Source: Euzebyales bacterium (GTDB lineage: Bacteria; Actinomycetota; Nitriliruptoria; Euzebyales; JAHELV01). From it: 64,000 nt of DNA. Positions within the stretch are counted from its first letter, which is position 1; each line of letters starts with the position of its first letter. Shown one piece after another: positions 16,845-25,570 of the stretch. Under the pieces are notes generated by a model, which worked only from the letters and a program-made list of their open reading frames with translations, was not told the origin of the DNA and made no database searches. Both the position numbers and the translations under genes were made by a program. The stretch is from positions 62,001-126,000 of the forward strand of contig DASUUK010000113.1 of the NCBI GenBank assembly GCA_036374135.1. Direction: 5' to 3'.

Positions 16845-19800
16845 CTAGTCCAGGTCGGCGAATGCGGCGTCCAGCAGCAGCTGCTCCTCCTGCTTGTGGA
16901 TCTGGGAGCCGCCGGCGGCCGGGCTCGCGCTCTCGGCGCGCGTGCGGTGCGTCAGCACGCGCGCTGCTCCGCCCGCGTCGCTGACGAGCTCGTGCAGGCG
17001 CGCCTGGACGAACGGCCACGGACCCATGTTCTCGGGTTCGTCCTGCACCCACACCACCTCGCGCGCGTCGTAGCGGTCGAGGATCTCGGCGAGCTGCCCG
17101 GCCGGCCACGGGTACAACTGCTCGACCCGCACGACGGCCGCCGGCGCCTCACGGGACGTGCGTTCGGCGCGCAGCTGGTGCGCGAGCTTGCCCGAGCACA
17201 GGACGACGCGTCCCACGTCCTCGGGCGCGTCGGCGTCGTCGAGCACCTCCGCGAAGCTGCCTTCGAGGAAGTCCTTGGCCGGGCTGGTCGCCGGCCTGGC
17301 CCGCAGCATCCCCTTCGGCGTGAACACGATGAGCGGTCTGCGCACGTCGCGGTGCATCTGGCGGCGCAAGAGGTGGAACAACTGCGCGGCCGTGCTCGGC
17401 TGGGCGATCTGGATGTTGTCCTCTGCCGCGGCCTGCAGGAACCGCTCGATGTGGGCCGACGAGTGCTCGGGACCCTGCCCCTCGTAACCGTGCGGGAGGA
17501 ACATCACCAGCCCGCTGGTCTGCCCCCACTTGTCCCGGGCGGCGGTGATGAACTGGTCGATGATCACCTGTGCGCCGTTGACGAAGTCGCCGAACTGTGC
17601 CTCCCAGATCACCAGCGTGTCGTTGCGCGTGACCGAATAGCCGTACTCGAAGCCGAGCGCGGCGAACTCGTTGAGCGGCGAGTCGTAGATCTTCAGGGTC
17701 GCCTGATCGTCCGACAGGTGCGCGAGCGGCACGTACTCGGCCGCGGTCTCGTGGTCGATCAGCACGGCGTGTCGCTGGCTGAAGGTGCCGCGCCGCGAGT
17801 CCTGCCCGGTCATGCGCACCGGCGTGCCCTCCATCAGCAGCGACCCGAACGCCAGCGCCTCGGCCATCGCCCAGTCGACCGCGTCACGGTCGAGCAGGTC
17901 GCGGCGCTTCTCCAGTTGCCTGCCCAGCTTGGGGTGTGCGGAGAAGTCGTCCGGCCACGAGGTGATCGTGCGGGCGATGTGATCGAGGCGCTCCCTGTCG
18001 ACACCGGTGTCGACGTGCGGCAGCACGCCGTCCACGTCGACCTCGAGCGAGACCTCCGGCGCATGCGGTGCGGACTCGCGCGTCTCCTCGAGCGCGGTGT
18101 CCAGCTGGGCGCGGAAGTCCTCGAGCGCCTCCTCGGCCTCGTCCAGCGTGAGGTCACCGCGCGTCACCAGTTCCTCGGTGTACAGCTTGCGGACGCTGCG
18201 CCGGTTCTCGATGGCCTCGTACATGATCGGCTGCGTGTAGCTGGGCTCGTCGCTCTCGTTGTGGCCGTGACGGCGGTAGCACACCATGTCGACCACGACG
18301 TCCTTGCCGAACGCCTGGCGGAACTCGAACGCCAGCCGGATGACACGCACGCACGCCTCGGGGTCGTCCCCGTTGACGTGGAAGATCGGTGCCTGCACGG
18401 TCTTGGCCACGTCGGTGGCGTACTGGCTGGACCTGCTCTGGTGGGGTGCGGTGGTGAAGCCCAGCTGGTTGTTGACGATGATGTGCACCGTCCCGCCGAC
18501 CCGGTAGCCACGCAGCTGGCTCATCGACATGGTCTCGAACACCACGCCCTGGCCGGCGAACGCGGCGTCACCGTGGACGAGCACGGGTAGCACCGGGTAC
18601 TGGTCGTGGTGCCCGAGCACGTCGAGCTTGGCGCGGGCCATGCCGACGACCACGGGGTCCACGGCCTCGAGGTGGCTCGGGTTGCCCGACAGGAAGACAT
18701 CGATGGTGTTGCCCGCCGGCGACGTGTGCCGGCCCCGCGTCCCCATGTGGTACTTGACGTCGCCGGAGCCCTGCACGGTGTCGGGATCGATGTGACCCTC
18801 GAACTCGGTGAAGATCTTCTCGTAGCTCTTGCCCAGGATGTTGGTCAGCACGTTGAGCCGCCCACGGTGGGCCATGCCCATCACCGCGTCGCCGATCCCG
18901 ACGTCGGCCGCGGCGGAGAACAGCGCGTCGAGCATGGGGATGACCGACTCGGCACCCTCGAGCGAGAACCGCTTCTGTCCCAGGAACTTGGTGTGGAGGA
19001 ACTTCTCGAAGGCTTCCGCGTTGTTCAACCGGCCCAGGATGTGACGCTGTCCGGCGACGTCGAGCTCGGTCGACACACCCTCGACCCGCTCCTGGATCCA
19101 GGCCTTCTGCTCGGGCTCCTGGATGTGCATGTACTCGATGCCGATGGTCCGGCAGTAGGCGTCGCGCAGCAGACCCAGCAGGTCGCCCAGGCGCATCAGT
19201 GGTTCACCGGCGGGCAGGCCGGTCAGGTACTCGCGGTCGAGGTCCCAGATCGTCAGCCCGTAGGTCAGGATGTCCAGCTCCGGGTGCAGGCGCTGGAAGT
19301 CGTGCATCAGCGGGTTGAGGTTGGCGATCAGGTGCCCGCGCACGCGGTACATGTTGATCAGCTGCTGCACCGCGATCTGCTTGGCGCCGAGGTTGTCGTG
19401 TCCGCGGTCGGCGACCCGGGGGTTGTCGTCGGTGCGCCATCGCGCCGGCTCGTAGGGGATCCGCAGGCTCGTGAAGATCTCGTCGTAGAACTTGTGCTCA
19501 CCGAGCAGCAGCTCCTCGATGTACGACAGGAACAGGCCGGACTCGGCCCCCTGGATCACGCGGTGGTCGTAGGTCGACGTCAACGTGACGACCTTGCCGA
19601 CGCCCAGCTCGGCCAGTGTGCGCGGGTCGGTGGCCTGGTACTCGCTGGGGTGGCCGATCGCGCCGACCCCGAGGATCATGCTCTGACCCGACATCAACCG
19701 CGGCACGCTGCCGACCGTGCCGACGGTGCCCGGGTTGGTCAGCGTCGCCGTCGTGTCCGCGAACAGCTCCATCGACAGCTCGTTGCGCCGGACCTTGCGC

Positions 19801-20495
19801 ACGACCTCCTCGTACGTACGGAAGAACCCGCCGAAATCCAGGGTCCCGACGTCCTTGATGTTCGGCACGAGCAGGGTCCGCGAGCCGTCCTTGCGCTCGA
19901 GGTCCATCGCCAGACCCAGGTTGATCTGGTCCGGTCGTCGGACGTAGCCCTTGCCGTCGGCGTCCTCGTGGTAGCTGGATGTCATGGCCGGCATCTGGCG
20001 CATCCCCTGCACCATCGCCCAGCCGATCAGATGCGTGAAGCTGACCTTGCCGCCACGGGTCCGCCGCAACTGGTTGTTGATGATCTTGCGGTTGACCTCG
20101 AGCAGCTTGGCGGGGACCACGCGGATCGACGTGGCGGTGGGCACCGAGAGGCTCTCGCTCATGTTCTCGGCGATGGTCGACGCCACACCGCGCAACGGCG
20201 ACGCATCGTCGGGCACCGCGGCCGCGCCGTCGTCGGTCCCGCTCGACGAGGCGGTGTCGTCCGCGGTGGACGGCCGCGCCTTCCCGCCGGACGTCGCGAG
20301 CCCGCTCCGCCCGTCGTAGCGGCCTTCAGCAGCGCCGTCGCGCGCCGCACGACCCTCGCGGGGCTCCCATGCCGGCCGGTAGTCGCTGAAGAACTCCTGC
20401 CAGGTGTCGCTCACCGACTCCGGCTGCTCGAGGTACTGCTGATACATCTCGTCGACGAGCCAGAGGTTGGCTCCGAACTGCTGCCTGTCCGCCAT
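16845..20495 (-). CDS. kgd: Multifunctional 2-oxoglutarate metabolism enzyme (E1/E2 fusion, Kgd/OdhA type)
   Basis: 1216 residues, the length of mycobacterial Kgd. Order: a short SucA-like N-terminus ('ANLWLVDEMYQQYLEQP'), an Asp/Ser-rich linker, and an E2-type acyltransferase domain (about 100-335) with the catalytic histidine in 'TYDHRVIQGAESG'. The thiamine-diphosphate E1 part follows to the C-terminus ('GMAHRGRLNVL', 'MWFEVQE'-like region, 'VVWVQDEPENMGPW'). There is no lipoyl domain, as in the actinobacterial enzymes that work with the pyruvate dehydrogenase complex. It decarboxylates 2-oxoglutarate in the TCA cycle. The first residues 'MADRQQFG' at 20495 fit the family start; the frame upstream is not coding-like. 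Confidence 0.93.
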   Translation of the reverse strand: MADRQQFGANLWLVDEMYQQYLEQPESVSDTWQEFFSDYRPAWEPREGRAARDGAAEGRYDGRSGLATSGGKARPSTADDTASSSGTDDGAAAVPDDASPLRGVASTIAENMSESLSVPTATSIRVVPAKLLEVNRKIINNQLRRTRGGKVSFTHLIGWAMVQGMRQMPAMTSSYHEDADGKGYVRRPDQINLGLAMDLERKDGSRTLLVPNIKDVGTLDFGGFFRTYEEVVRKVRRNELSMELFADTTATLTNPGTVGTVGSVPRLMSGQSMILGVGAIGHPSEYQATDPRTLAELGVGKVVTLTSTYDHRVIQGAESGLFLSYIEELLLGEHKFYDEIFTSLRIPYEPARWRTDDNPRVADRGHDNLGAKQIAVQQLINMYRVRGHLIANLNPLMHDFQRLHPELDILTYGLTIWDLDREYLTGLPAGEPLMRLGDLLGLLRDAYCRTIGIEYMHIQEPEQKAWIQERVEGVSTELDVAGQRHILGRLNNAEAFEKFLHTKFLGQKRFSLEGAESVIPMLDALFSAAADVGIGDAVMGMAHRGRLNVLTNILGKSYEKIFTEFEGHIDPDTVQGSGDVKYHMGTRGRHTSPAGNTIDVFLSGNPSHLEAVDPVVVGMARAKLDVLGHHDQYPVLPVLVHGDAAFAGQGVVFETMSMSQLRGYRVGGTVHIIVNNQLGFTTAPHQSRSSQYATDVAKTVQAPIFHVNGDDPEACVRVIRLAFEFRQAFGKDVVVDMVCYRRHGHNESDEPSYTQPIMYEAIENRRSVRKLYTEELVTRGDLTLDEAEEALEDFRAQLDTALEETRESAPHAPEVSLEVDVDGVLPHVDTGVDRERLDHIARTITSWPDDFSAHPKLGRQLEKRRDLLDRDAVDWAMAEALAFGSLLMEGTPVRMTGQDSRRGTFSQRHAVLIDHETAAEYVPLAHLSDDQATLKIYDSPLNEFAALGFEYGYSVTRNDTLVIWEAQFGDFVNGAQVIIDQFITAARDKWGQTSGLVMFLPHGYEGQGPEHSSAHIERFLQAAAEDNIQIAQPSTAAQLFHLLRRQMHRDVRRPLIVFTPKGMLRARPATSPAKDFLEGSFAEVLDDADAPEDVGRVVLCSGKLAHQLRAERTSREAPAAVVRVEQLYPWPAGQLAEILDRYDAREVVWVQDEPENMGPWPFVQARLHELVSDAGGAARVLTHRTRAESASPAAGGSQIHKQEEQLLLDAAFADLD

Positions 20496-20703
20496 TGGGC
20501 GCTCCACCGATCGTGCTCGCGGTCGTCGACATCGTTCCCGTTCGCAGAGGTGTTCGACCGCGCAGCGCACAACCGTTACGCGTCGTTGTCGACCCGTGGT
20601 CCGATGGTATCCAGAACGGCCTCTGTGGCATCCCGTCGGCGTGGGCCCTCATCGGTGTGATCGACGGCGGTGGCCGTGTGTGCCGAGGACGCCGTCGTCC
20701 TCC

Positions 20704-20709
20704 TACGAT
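20704..20709 (+). promoter_or_regulatory. TACGAT -10 box, leaderless start of the TrmH-type gene
   Basis: TACGAT is separated by seven bases from the ATG at 20717 and no ribosome-binding site is present. This favours 20717 over the in-frame ATG at 20708, which lies within the box. Confidence 0.45.
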
Positions 20710-20716
20710 GCGGGCC

Positions 20717-21376
20717 ATGGTGCCGCCCGAGGACCCGTCCGCCAGCACGCCCGTCGGCGTCGGGCCGCACCCGACGCCGTGGCCCGACGACCCCCGCCTG
20801 GATCCCGGACTGCTCGCCGACGGCGACCGCCGCAACGTGATCGACGACTACCGCTACTGGAGGGTCGAGGCGATCGTCGCTGATCTCGACCGCCGTCGTC
20901 ACCCGTTCCATGTCGCTGTGGAGAACTGGCAGAACGATCGCAACATCGGCGCCGTCGTACGCAACGCGAACGCGTTCCTGGCGGCGGCGGTCCACATCGT
21001 GGGGCGACGCCGGTGGAACCGTCGCGGAGCGATGGTCACCGAGCGGTACCAGCACGTGCGCCACCACGCCGATGTCGACGCGCTCGCGGCCTGGGCCGGC
21101 GCGCAACGCCTCCCGCTGATCGGGATCGACAACCTGCCGGGAGCCGTCGACCTGCGCACCGCGCACATTCCGGTGGCGTGCGTGCTGCTGTTCGGTCAGG
21201 AGGGTCCGGGGCTGTCAGCCGCGGCCCGCGACGCCGTCAGCACCGTGGTGTCGATCCCCCAGTTCGGCTCCACCCGGTCGATCAATGCCGGGGTCGCGTC
21301 GGGCATCGCGATGTACGAGTGGATACGGCGGCACACGGGCGGTCCCGCCGCCGACGATCAGGGCGGCAGGATGTAG
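20717..21376 (+). CDS. TrmH-family (SPOUT) RNA methyltransferase
   Basis: 219 residues with the knotted SPOUT fold. Motif 1 is 'WQNDRNIGAVVRNANAF', motif 2 'VLLFGQEGPGLS', motif 3 'GSTRSINAGVASGIAMYEW'. These bind S-adenosylmethionine and the RNA; members methylate the ribose 2'-OH of tRNA or rRNA. The exact target is not readable. The last 19 bases overlap the 3' end of the convergent hemolysin III gene. It is divergent from kgd. Confidence 0.87.
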   Translation: MVPPEDPSASTPVGVGPHPTPWPDDPRLDPGLLADGDRRNVIDDYRYWRVEAIVADLDRRRHPFHVAVENWQNDRNIGAVVRNANAFLAAAVHIVGRRRWNRRGAMVTERYQHVRHHADVDALAAWAGAQRLPLIGIDNLPGAVDLRTAHIPVACVLLFGQEGPGLSAAARDAVSTVVSIPQFGSTRSINAGVASGIAMYEWIRRHTGGPAADDQGGRM

Positions 21377-22011
21377 CGCCAGATCGCCAGGTAGTGGGCG
21401 GTCGAGGCGGCGACCACGAAGACGTGGAACACCTCGTGGAACCCGAACCAGCCAGGGATCGGATTGGGGCGGCGCATGCCGTAGATCACGGCGCCGATCG
21501 TGTACAGCACGCCACCGAGCACGATCAGCCCGGTGGCCTGCCACGGCAGGACCGTCATGATCTTGACCAGCGGCACGACGAGCAGCCAGCCGGTCGACGC
21601 TGCCGCCACGGTGCCGAGCCAGCGCGGCGGCTCCATCGGTGACAGGGCGAAGCCGGCGCCGGTGGCCGCGACCACCCATGCGATCACCAGGCTCACGGTC
21701 CGCCACGTCCCGGACAGCGTGTGGAACGCGATCGGTGTGAAGGTCCCCGCGATCATGATCTGGATCATCGCGCCGTCGCATCGCGAGAGGATCCGCCGGG
21801 CGCGCGCATTCCACGACGGCACGTGGTACAGCGAGCTGACGACGTACAGCCCCACCATGCTCGCGCCGAACACCATGACGGCGATCCTGCCGGCGGTGTC
21901 GAGGTGCGTGCCGGACTGCCACAGCACCGCCGCCCCGACGAGGGCGACCGGTACGGCCATCGCGTGCAGCCAGCCCCGCAGGCGTGGTCGGTGCAGCACG
22001 TACGTCGACAA
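21358..22011 (-). CDS. Hemolysin III / PAQR-family seven-helix membrane protein
   Basis: 217 residues with seven membrane segments. Family motifs are 'VSSLYHVPSW' (Ser and His), 'CDGAMIQIMIAGTFTPI' (Asp, central helix) and the C-terminal 'GFHEVFHVFVVAASTAHY' with paired histidines forming the predicted zinc site. Despite the name, the cellular role of bacterial members is not settled; membrane-lipid or fluidity functions are suggested for relatives. A TTG start at 22011 is preceded by GAGG at seven bases. The ATG-initiated longer frame upstream lacks family residues. Confidence 0.85.
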   Translation of the reverse strand: MSTYVLHRPRLRGWLHAMAVPVALVGAAVLWQSGTHLDTAGRIAVMVFGASMVGLYVVSSLYHVPSWNARARRILSRCDGAMIQIMIAGTFTPIAFHTLSGTWRTVSLVIAWVVAATGAGFALSPMEPPRWLGTVAAASTGWLLVVPLVKIMTVLPWQATGLIVLGGVLYTIGAVIYGMRRPNPIPGWFGFHEVFHVFVVAASTAHYLAIWRYILPP

Positions 22012-22160
22012 AGGGACGCCTCCCGATCCGTAGGCCTGCCGACCCCGGGCTCGGTCCGGGCCGGCCAATGAGAGTCTGACACGGCTGCCCGAGAGTTCAA
22101 GCGCCCGATCGGGATGGTGCCGGAGGTGTCGGACCCGACGCCATCGTCCACCTCCGGCCA

Positions 22161-22166
22161 TAGGCT
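22161..22166 (+). promoter_or_regulatory. TAGGCT -10 box, leaderless start of the ABC exporter gene
   Basis: TAGGCT followed by six bases and the GTG at 22173, with no Shine-Dalgarno sequence. Confidence 0.45.
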
Positions 22167-22172
22167 TGTGAC

Positions 22173-24158
22173 GTGCCCGCCCGAGACACCGAACTCGACC
22201 GCCGCGCAACCCTGCGCCGGGTCGTCCGGTTGTTCGCACCCCACCGCGCGCAGGCCGCCCTGGTCGCGGTGCTCATCGTCATCACCGGGGCGATGGAGCT
22301 GGTCAACCCCATCCTGACCAAGTGGATCTTCGACCGCGCGCTGTTCGTCGACGGCGGCCCGTACCTCGGTCTGCTGGTCACTCTGGTGGCGGCGATGGCG
22401 ACGGTCACGCTGACGTCGGCCGTGCTGGGCGTCTGGCAGACGTTGATCGCCAACCGGCTGGGCAATCGCGTGATGCAGGAGTTGCGCGACCGCCTGTTCG
22501 CGCACCTGCAGGGTATGGACCTGGCATTCTTCACGGCGACGCGGACCGGGCAGATCCAGTCGCGGCTCGGCAACGACGTCGGGGGCGTGCAGACCGTCGT
22601 CACCGACACGGCATCGACCGTGCTGTCCAACATCGTGATCGTCGCGGGCGCGCTCGTCACGATGTTCGTGCTGTCGTGGCAGCTGACGGTCGTGTCACTG
22701 GTGCTGCTGCCGTTGTTCATCTACCTGCAGCTGCGCGTCGGCCGCGCGCGACGTGCCGTGGCCTCGGACACGCAGTCCTCGCTGGCCGAGATGACGGCGA
22801 TCACCGAGGAGTCGCTGTCGATCTCGGGCATGCTGCTGTCGAAGATCTTCAACCGCCAGGCCGCCGAGATCGCGCGCTACCGGGCGGAGAACGCCCGGCA
22901 GGCGGATCTGCAGGTCAGTCAGACGATGACGGGGCAGTGGTTCTTCGCCGTCGTGCGTTCGTTCTTCTCGCTGCTGCCGGCCATCATCTACCTCGTCACG
23001 GGCCTCGTGCTGGCCGGGGTCACGCTGTCGGGCAGCGCCGGGACGCTGACACCCGGCACGGTCGTGGCGTTCACGACCCTGCAGAGCCGTGTGCTGTTCC
23101 CGTTGATCCGCCTGCTGCAGGTCTCGGTCGAGGTGCAGACGTCGTTCGCCCTGTTCGGCCGGATCTTCGAGTACCTGGATCTGGAGCCGCAGATCGTCGA
23201 CCGTGAGGACGCGGTGGCGCTCGACGCGGATGCGGTGACCGGTGACGTGCGCTTCGACCGGGTGTGGTTCCGCTACCCCGCGGCGCCACGCGTCGCCGTC
23301 GAGGCGCCGGACGCACAACCGGGCGTGCCGACCGGCCAGCGCGTGGCCGGCGACGGTCAGGCCGGGACGCAGGACGGTCAGGCGGGTGGGCAGGCGCCGA
23401 CCGACCCGTGGGTGCTGCGGGATCTGAGCCTGCGCGTGCAGCCAGGACAGCTGGCCGCGCTCGTCGGTCCCTCGGGATCGGGCAAGACGACCACGTCGTA
23501 CCTGATCCCTCGGCTGTACGACGTCACCCGCGGGCACGTGACCGTCGACGGGACCGACGTGCGCGACGTCACGCTGGCGTCGCTGGCAGGCCTGATCGGC
23601 ATGGTGACCCAGGACACGTACCTGTTCCACGCCTCGGTCCGCGAGAACCTCCGCTACGCGAACCCGGACGCGACCGACGACGAACTGATCGCGGCGGCCC
23701 GCGCGGCGAACATCCACGACACGATCATGCGCTTCGCCGACGGGTACGACACGGTGGTCGGCGAACGCGGCTACCGCATGTCCGGCGGCGAGAAGCAGCG
23801 CCTGTCGATCGCACGCGTGATCCTTGCGGATCCGAAGATCCTGATCCTCGACGAGGCGACCTCGGCGCTCGACACGACGAGTGAGCGACTGGTCCAGCAG
23901 GCGCTCGAGCCGCTGATGGCCCAGCGGACGACGCTCGCCATCGCACACCGGCTGTCGACGATCCTGGCGGCCGACGTAATCTTCGTGCTCGTCGACGGTG
24001 TGCTGGTCGAGCAGGGCACCCACACCGAGTTGCTGGCTCGCGGAGGGCGTTACGCGCAACTGTACGAGGAGCAGTTCAGCGGTGGCGAGGTCGAGGCGCG
24101 CTGCGCCGACGGCGTGATCCTGCCGTCCGGCCGCGTGCTGGCCGACGCCGACCGCTGA
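22173..24158 (+). CDS. ABC transporter, fused permease and ATPase (ABCB-type exporter half)
   Basis: 661 residues. Six membrane helices span about 28-320, followed by an ATPase domain. Walker A 'GPSGSGKTT' lies near 431, the Q-loop is 'GMVTQDTYLFH', the signature 'MSGGEKQR', Walker B 'ILILDEATSALD', and the switch His is in 'AIAHRLST'. The signature has E in place of the usual Q. Between the first strand of the ATPase ('VWFRYPAAP') and 'WVLRDLSLRV' sits an unusual Gly/Gln/Asp-rich insert of about 40 residues with 'DGQAG' repeats. It would work as a homodimer or with a partner elsewhere; the substrate is unknown. Confidence 0.9.
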   Translation: MPARDTELDRRATLRRVVRLFAPHRAQAALVAVLIVITGAMELVNPILTKWIFDRALFVDGGPYLGLLVTLVAAMATVTLTSAVLGVWQTLIANRLGNRVMQELRDRLFAHLQGMDLAFFTATRTGQIQSRLGNDVGGVQTVVTDTASTVLSNIVIVAGALVTMFVLSWQLTVVSLVLLPLFIYLQLRVGRARRAVASDTQSSLAEMTAITEESLSISGMLLSKIFNRQAAEIARYRAENARQADLQVSQTMTGQWFFAVVRSFFSLLPAIIYLVTGLVLAGVTLSGSAGTLTPGTVVAFTTLQSRVLFPLIRLLQVSVEVQTSFALFGRIFEYLDLEPQIVDREDAVALDADAVTGDVRFDRVWFRYPAAPRVAVEAPDAQPGVPTGQRVAGDGQAGTQDGQAGGQAPTDPWVLRDLSLRVQPGQLAALVGPSGSGKTTTSYLIPRLYDVTRGHVTVDGTDVRDVTLASLAGLIGMVTQDTYLFHASVRENLRYANPDATDDELIAAARAANIHDTIMRFADGYDTVVGERGYRMSGGEKQRLSIARVILADPKILILDEATSALDTTSERLVQQALEPLMAQRTTLAIAHRLSTILAADVIFVLVDGVLVEQGTHTELLARGGRYAQLYEEQFSGGEVEARCADGVILPSGRVLADADR

Positions 24159-24211
24159 GCGCACCCGTCGGCGAGGCTGTAGGACGGCGCCGTGGGCCGC
24201 GCGCTCGCCGC

Positions 24212-24245
24212 TGCACCCTCGGTGCACGACCGGTCCTGGAGACCG
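24212..24245. terminator. Two adjacent hairpins between convergent genes
   Basis: TGCACC-CTC-GGTGCA (24212-24226) and CGGTC-CTGGA-GACCG (24231-24245) lie between the stop of the ABC exporter gene and the stop of the kinase gene. There is no U tract; assignment rests on position and pairing. Confidence 0.4.
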
Positions 24246-24248
24246 ACC

Positions 24249-25277
24249 CTAATTCGCGTCGTCCGCCTGGTCGGGGGGGATCTCGGACGCCATGACGCCT
24301 GGCGTGATCTCGGCCTGCGGTGGCTCCGACATGGCCGCGATCGGCCACGACACGACGAATCCCGCGATGGCCGCGGCGACCGTCACCGAGATGCGTGGAT
24401 GCCGGCGCACGAAGCCGCCGAGCCCTGCGCCCTGGTCGTCGTCGGCCTGCTGCTGTTGTTCGTCGGCCGTGTGCTCGAGCGGCGGGAGCTCCATCGCCTG
24501 GTACGCGTCGAGGTAGGCGGCGACCGTCGCGGCGCTCGGCCGCTTGGCCGGATCCCGTGCCGTCATCGCCGACAGCAGCTGCGGCCAGGGGGAGGGCAGG
24601 TCGGTCGGGATCGTCGGCTGACGACGCACCCGTGCCACGGCCGCAGCCAGCGGCGAGCCGTCGAACTCCTTGTGACCGGTGAGCGCCTCGAGCAGCACGA
24701 GTCCCAGCGCGTGCACGTCGGCGGCGGGGCAGATGGGCCCGCCCAGCAGTTGCTCGACGGCGGTGTAGCCCGAGGTGGTCACCAGTGACGTGTCGGCCTC
24801 GGCATCGATGCGTGGTGGCGTGCAGATGCCGAAGTCGGTCAGTCTGGCCCGGCCGTCCTCGTCGTCGAGCAGGATGTTCGTGGGCGTGACGTCCTGGTGC
24901 ACGAGGTTGTGCTCGTGGGCGTGGGCCAGCGCCTCGGCGATGTCGCGCCCGAGGATGCGCGCCTGCTCCAGCGTCAGCGGGCCGTAGGTCAGCCGTTCGC
25001 GGAGGGTCGGACCGCAGACCAGCTCGACGACGAGATAGGGTCGTTCGTCCTCGACCCCCGCGTCATACAGCCGGACGATCCCCGGATGATCGAGGCTCGA
25101 CAGGGCGCCGAGCTCGCGCGTCATGTTCTCGTCCATCTCGTGCCCGCGGGCGAAGCGCTTGATCGCCACGTCCCGCTGCAGCACGGTGTCCCTCGCCTGC
25201 CACACATCTGCGCTTCCGCCTGCGCCGATGTTGGTGAGCAACGCATATCTGCCTGCGATGGTCTCAGGCATGCGCAA
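24249..25277 (-). CDS. Membrane-anchored serine/threonine protein kinase (PknB-type)
   Basis: 342 residues: a kinase domain at about 8-265, a Gln/Asp-rich juxtamembrane stretch, one membrane helix (about 298-318) and a short outer tail of 24 residues with no sensor domain. Kinase motifs are 'IGAGGSADVW', the lysine 'VAIKRF', the catalytic loop 'HQDVTPTN' and 'DFG'. The catalytic loop has Gln where HRD kinases have Arg, and the usual APE is 'AVE'. Key Asp and Lys remain, so activity is likely. The short extracytoplasmic tail means the signal is not a PASTA-type ligand. Confidence 0.86.
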   Translation of the reverse strand: MRMPETIAGRYALLTNIGAGGSADVWQARDTVLQRDVAIKRFARGHEMDENMTRELGALSSLDHPGIVRLYDAGVEDERPYLVVELVCGPTLRERLTYGPLTLEQARILGRDIAEALAHAHEHNLVHQDVTPTNILLDDEDGRARLTDFGICTPPRIDAEADTSLVTTSGYTAVEQLLGGPICPAADVHALGLVLLEALTGHKEFDGSPLAAAVARVRRQPTIPTDLPSPWPQLLSAMTARDPAKRPSAATVAAYLDAYQAMELPPLEHTADEQQQQADDDQGAGLGGFVRRHPRISVTVAAAIAGFVVSWPIAAMSEPPQAEITPGVMASEIPPDQADDAN

Positions 25278-25570
25278 CCTCCCCGGGACGGCTCACTGTG
25301 AACGACGCGGCCGAGACCTCAGCCGTGGGATGCATCCCGCGGCGGGGTCGGCGGTGTGTGGTCGCGCGCTGTCAAGCGACGCCATTCAACGTGAACAACT
25401 CCTTGGCTTGCCGTGCTCGTCGGTCATCGACTGCAGTGCTCGGCGTGGGCCAGTTCGTGCCAGGTGTCGCACGGTTCCGTGTAGCACGAGCTGCGGTGGC
25501 GGGGAAGCGCCAGCGGCGACATTGTGCCCACAATCAGTCGATCATGCACGTCAAATATCCGGATGACCAG

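Noticed and set aside
18606-20660. 684-codon plus-strand frame opposite kgd
   Set aside because: Antisense of clear E1/E2 motifs, low-complexity Val/Asp/His-rich composition, no family.
25521-25534. ATTGT-GCCC-ACAAT inverted repeat upstream of the kinase gene
   Set aside because: The intergenic position is suitable for an operator, but it is short, single and without a convincing promoter around it.
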